The notes beneath the pieces are model-generated. The model saw only the letters and a list, made by a program, of their open reading frames with translations. It did not search any database and was not told where the DNA came from. From NCBI GenBank assembly GCA_024690965.1, contig JAILOG010000009.1, positions 1-64,000 on the forward strand: DNA of 64,000 bases, read 5' to 3'. The stretch is from Clostridiales bacterium (GTDB lineage Bacteria > Bacillota > Clostridia > Oscillospirales > Acutalibacteraceae). Positions 62,349 through 64,000 of the stretch are shown here, piece by piece. Made by a program: the position numbers and the translations under genes. Positions within the stretch are counted from its first letter, which is position 1. Each line of letters starts with the position of its first letter.

Positions 62349-64000
62349 ATGTCAGAGTTGTGCCTTGGGTGTATGAAAGAATATGATAACGGCTCTGTTT
62401 GTCCGTATTGCGGTTTTTCAAACGACAGTATTCAGTCATTGCCGTTTTTGCCGCTGGGAACAGTTTTAAGAGAAAGGTATATTGTAGGTAAGCTTCTGAA
62501 AAGCAATTGTCAGGGTACGGAGTATCTCTGCTTTGACGACGAGCTTAAAAGCCCTTGTATTTTGCGTGAATTTTTACCCGAGGGCATTTGCGGCAGAAGC
62601 AAAAATTCCGGCGTTAATGTTGTCATAAAGCCCGAATATAAAGAATTGTATACATCTACTCTCAAAAGCTTCCTCTCATATTTCAGAACATTGGCACGAT
62701 TGCGCGATCTAAGCACAATTGCTTCTATTTATGACATATTTACAGATAACAACACAGCATATACCGTAGAGGATTACGCGGAGGTCATCTCATACAGAGA
62801 ATTTATCAACCGCTCGGGCGGTATGCTTGAGTGGAATGTTGTAAGACCTTTGTTTATGCCTCTTATTTCTTCGCTTGAATCAATAAATAAGAACAATATA
62901 AAGCATTTGGGTATTTCGCCCGATAATGTATATGTAACTACCGACGGTAAAATAATGCTTAAAAACTTTATGATACCCGAAATGCGCCAGGCTTCAAAAA
63001 ATTTCAGAGCAGACCTTATAGACGGTTGCAGTGCCCCCGAGCAGTATACCGAAAACAAGCAACTTAGTCAAAAAGCTGATATTTACGGTTTTTCGGCAGT
63101 GCTGTTTTATTCTCTTACGGGAGCGTTACCCGAAAAATATGAAAAGCGCAAGCTTGACCCCAAACTGCTCATAAACACAAATGTTGTTAAAAGATTGCCT
63201 CCTCATGTGGTGTCCGCTTTGGCAAACGGATTGCAGATAGATGAAGATAAGAGAATTTCGTCTTTTGAAGAGTATAAATTACTGCTCACCTCGGCACCGA
63301 CAATAAAAGCAATGCGTGACGAGATAAATACCGAGGTGCAGGCAAGCAAAACAATAAATGATGATAAAAAAAGAAAACGCGGCGTTCCCGGATTTGTGTG
63401 GGGAATAGGTGCGTTCGCCGTGTTTGCTGTTTTGTTTTTCTTCGTTTGCAACGCGCTTTTCACACAAACATTTTTTGACAGTGTAATGAGTAAAGGCAAT
63501 TCGGAAAGCGATACGGAGCTTTCTTCCGTTATAGCGGCAAACGCAGACGATATATCAACAGACAGCTCCGCAGTGTTTACGGTGCCGAATCTTACAAAGC
63601 TTTCTTATGAAGAATTGCTTGAAAAAGACGCAGAACACAGTGAATACAATATTGTTTTTGCCGACCCTTGCGAATATGACGACAAAGTAAAGCAAAACTA
63701 TGTTATAAAGCAAAATCCCGCGCCCGAAACAGAGGCTTCCGTGGGATCTGTTATCGTAGTAACTCTCAGCAAAGGTAATAAAACACGCACACTGCCCGAT
63801 ATAAACGGAAATACCCTTTCATACGCCGCAGAGGTTTTGGCTTCCGAAGGGTTTGTTACATATGTAGAACGTTCATATAACGACAATGTTGCAGAGGGCT
63901 GTGTAATTGGATATCAGAATAATTACGCAGGAGATAAATTAGAGTATGGTGCTTCAGTTACTATTTTGGTCAGCCGCGGCAGCAATACCGATACAGAAAG
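62349..64000 (+). CDS. Zinc-ribbon pseudokinase with PASTA repeats (partial)
   Basis: The frame is open to the window end (at least 550 residues). Start ATG 62349 after AGGAGGG. In order: a zinc ribbon (CLGCMKEYDNGSVCPYCG), a Ser/Thr-kinase-like domain (about 35-315), a membrane span (about 345-370) and two or more PASTA repeats. Key kinase residues are changed: LREFLPEG has Arg where VAIKEF-type relatives have Lys, HLGISPDN replaces HRDxKxxN, and KNFMIP replaces DFG. It is therefore likely a signalling pseudokinase sensing the cell wall. The protein continues outside the window. Confidence 0.85.
   Translation, partial: MSELCLGCMKEYDNGSVCPYCGFSNDSIQSLPFLPLGTVLRERYIVGKLLKSNCQGTEYLCFDDELKSPCILREFLPEGICGRSKNSGVNVVIKPEYKELYTSTLKSFLSYFRTLARLRDLSTIASIYDIFTDNNTAYTVEDYAEVISYREFINRSGGMLEWNVVRPLFMPLISSLESINKNNIKHLGISPDNVYVTTDGKIMLKNFMIPEMRQASKNFRADLIDGCSAPEQYTENKQLSQKADIYGFSAVLFYSLTGALPEKYEKRKLDPKLLINTNVVKRLPPHVVSALANGLQIDEDKRISSFEEYKLLLTSAPTIKAMRDEINTEVQASKTINDDKKRKRGVPGFVWGIGAFAVFAVLFFFVCNALFTQTFFDSVMSKGNSESDTELSSVIAANADDISTDSSAVFTVPNLTKLSYEELLEKDAEHSEYNIVFADPCEYDDKVKQNYVIKQNPAPETEASVGSVIVVTLSKGNKTRTLPDINGNTLSYAAEVLASEGFVTYVERSYNDNVAEGCVIGYQNNYAGDKLEYGASVTILVSRGSNTDTE

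Noticed and set aside
1-64000. CRISPR arrays or rRNA genes.
   Set aside because: No regularly spaced repeats and no rRNA signature were seen; only one tRNA gene is present.

Overview
The window looks like the chromosome of a low-to-mid GC anaerobic gut or rumen Clostridia. A Ruminococcus-like Oscillospiraceae is most likely. The reasons are type I dockerin modules on secreted proteins, Gram-positive Shine-Dalgarno sites and promoters, an Agr-type peptide signalling locus, a Tn1549-like conjugation module, and a zinc-ribbon/PASTA kinase-like protein. The species cannot be fixed from the sequence alone. Much of the window is accessory DNA.

Layout. (1) 1-17.2 kb is the right part of an integrative conjugative element (ICE): accessory genes, a candidate oriT, MobC, a MobP-type relaxase, PcfB, ArdC-like protein, VirD4 coupling protein, VirB2/Maff2-like, TrbL/VirB6-like, PrgI/VirB3-like and VirB4 proteins, a DUF6674-like protein, a CHAP-domain protein and a tyrosine integrase. 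An AAA ATPase + RloB pair with its own promoter and terminator sits inside the transfer operon. A perfect 25-bp inverted repeat brackets the integrase. (2) 17.3-20.3 kb is an agr-type locus in the order agrA-agrC-agrB-agrD. The AgrD-like peptide has no cysteine, and a 9-bp direct repeat of LytTR geometry lies before agrBD. (3) 20.5-27.5 kb holds secreted dockerin proteins and S8 proteases, two copies of a 152-bp intergenic repeat, and a frameshifted dockerin remnant. (4) 27.6-32.2 kb is a lipoprotein + ABC permease + ABC ATPase set. A second, rearranged and partly decayed copy lies at 54.4-61.1 kb. (5) 32.4-38.1 kb is a four-gene cluster (isochorismatase-fold hydrolase, membrane-anchored alpha/alpha-toroid protein, AMP-forming ligase, methyltransferase) interrupted by an IS1182-family element. 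(6) 38.2-47.9 kb is a mobile module: LexA-like repressor, ImmA/IrrE-like protease, zinc ribbon, sigma-like factor behind a hairpin that covers its ribosome site, a structured RNA region with a 12-codon ORF, two ParB-like proteins, a MazF/PemK toxin and a triplet of serine recombinases, the middle one lacking the catalytic domain. (7) 48.0-53.3 kb is the most unusual locus: a membrane STAND-like NTPase and a GNAT-SHMT-like fusion protein, convergent and overlapping, bracketed by two perfect 27-bp sites in inverted orientation that are built like tyrosine-recombinase core sites, with a XerC/D-like recombinase next to them. Candidate promoters lie just outside each site and point inward. (8) 53.4-64 kb carries two TnpV-like genes, the decayed duplicate, a MarR-controlled glutathione peroxidase/cation-efflux block, a tRNA with anticodon CAU, and a zinc-ribbon pseudokinase with PASTA repeats that runs off the end.

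How the genes work together. The ICE genes form one transfer operon. The Agr pair probably senses the peptide made by agrBD and may control the secreted proteases downstream; that link is inferred from position and repeats. The 32-38 kb cluster reads as a small-molecule pathway of unknown product. The 48-52 kb pair could be an invertible or mobile conflict-type cassette. All functions are read from sequence motifs by eye; no database search was run.
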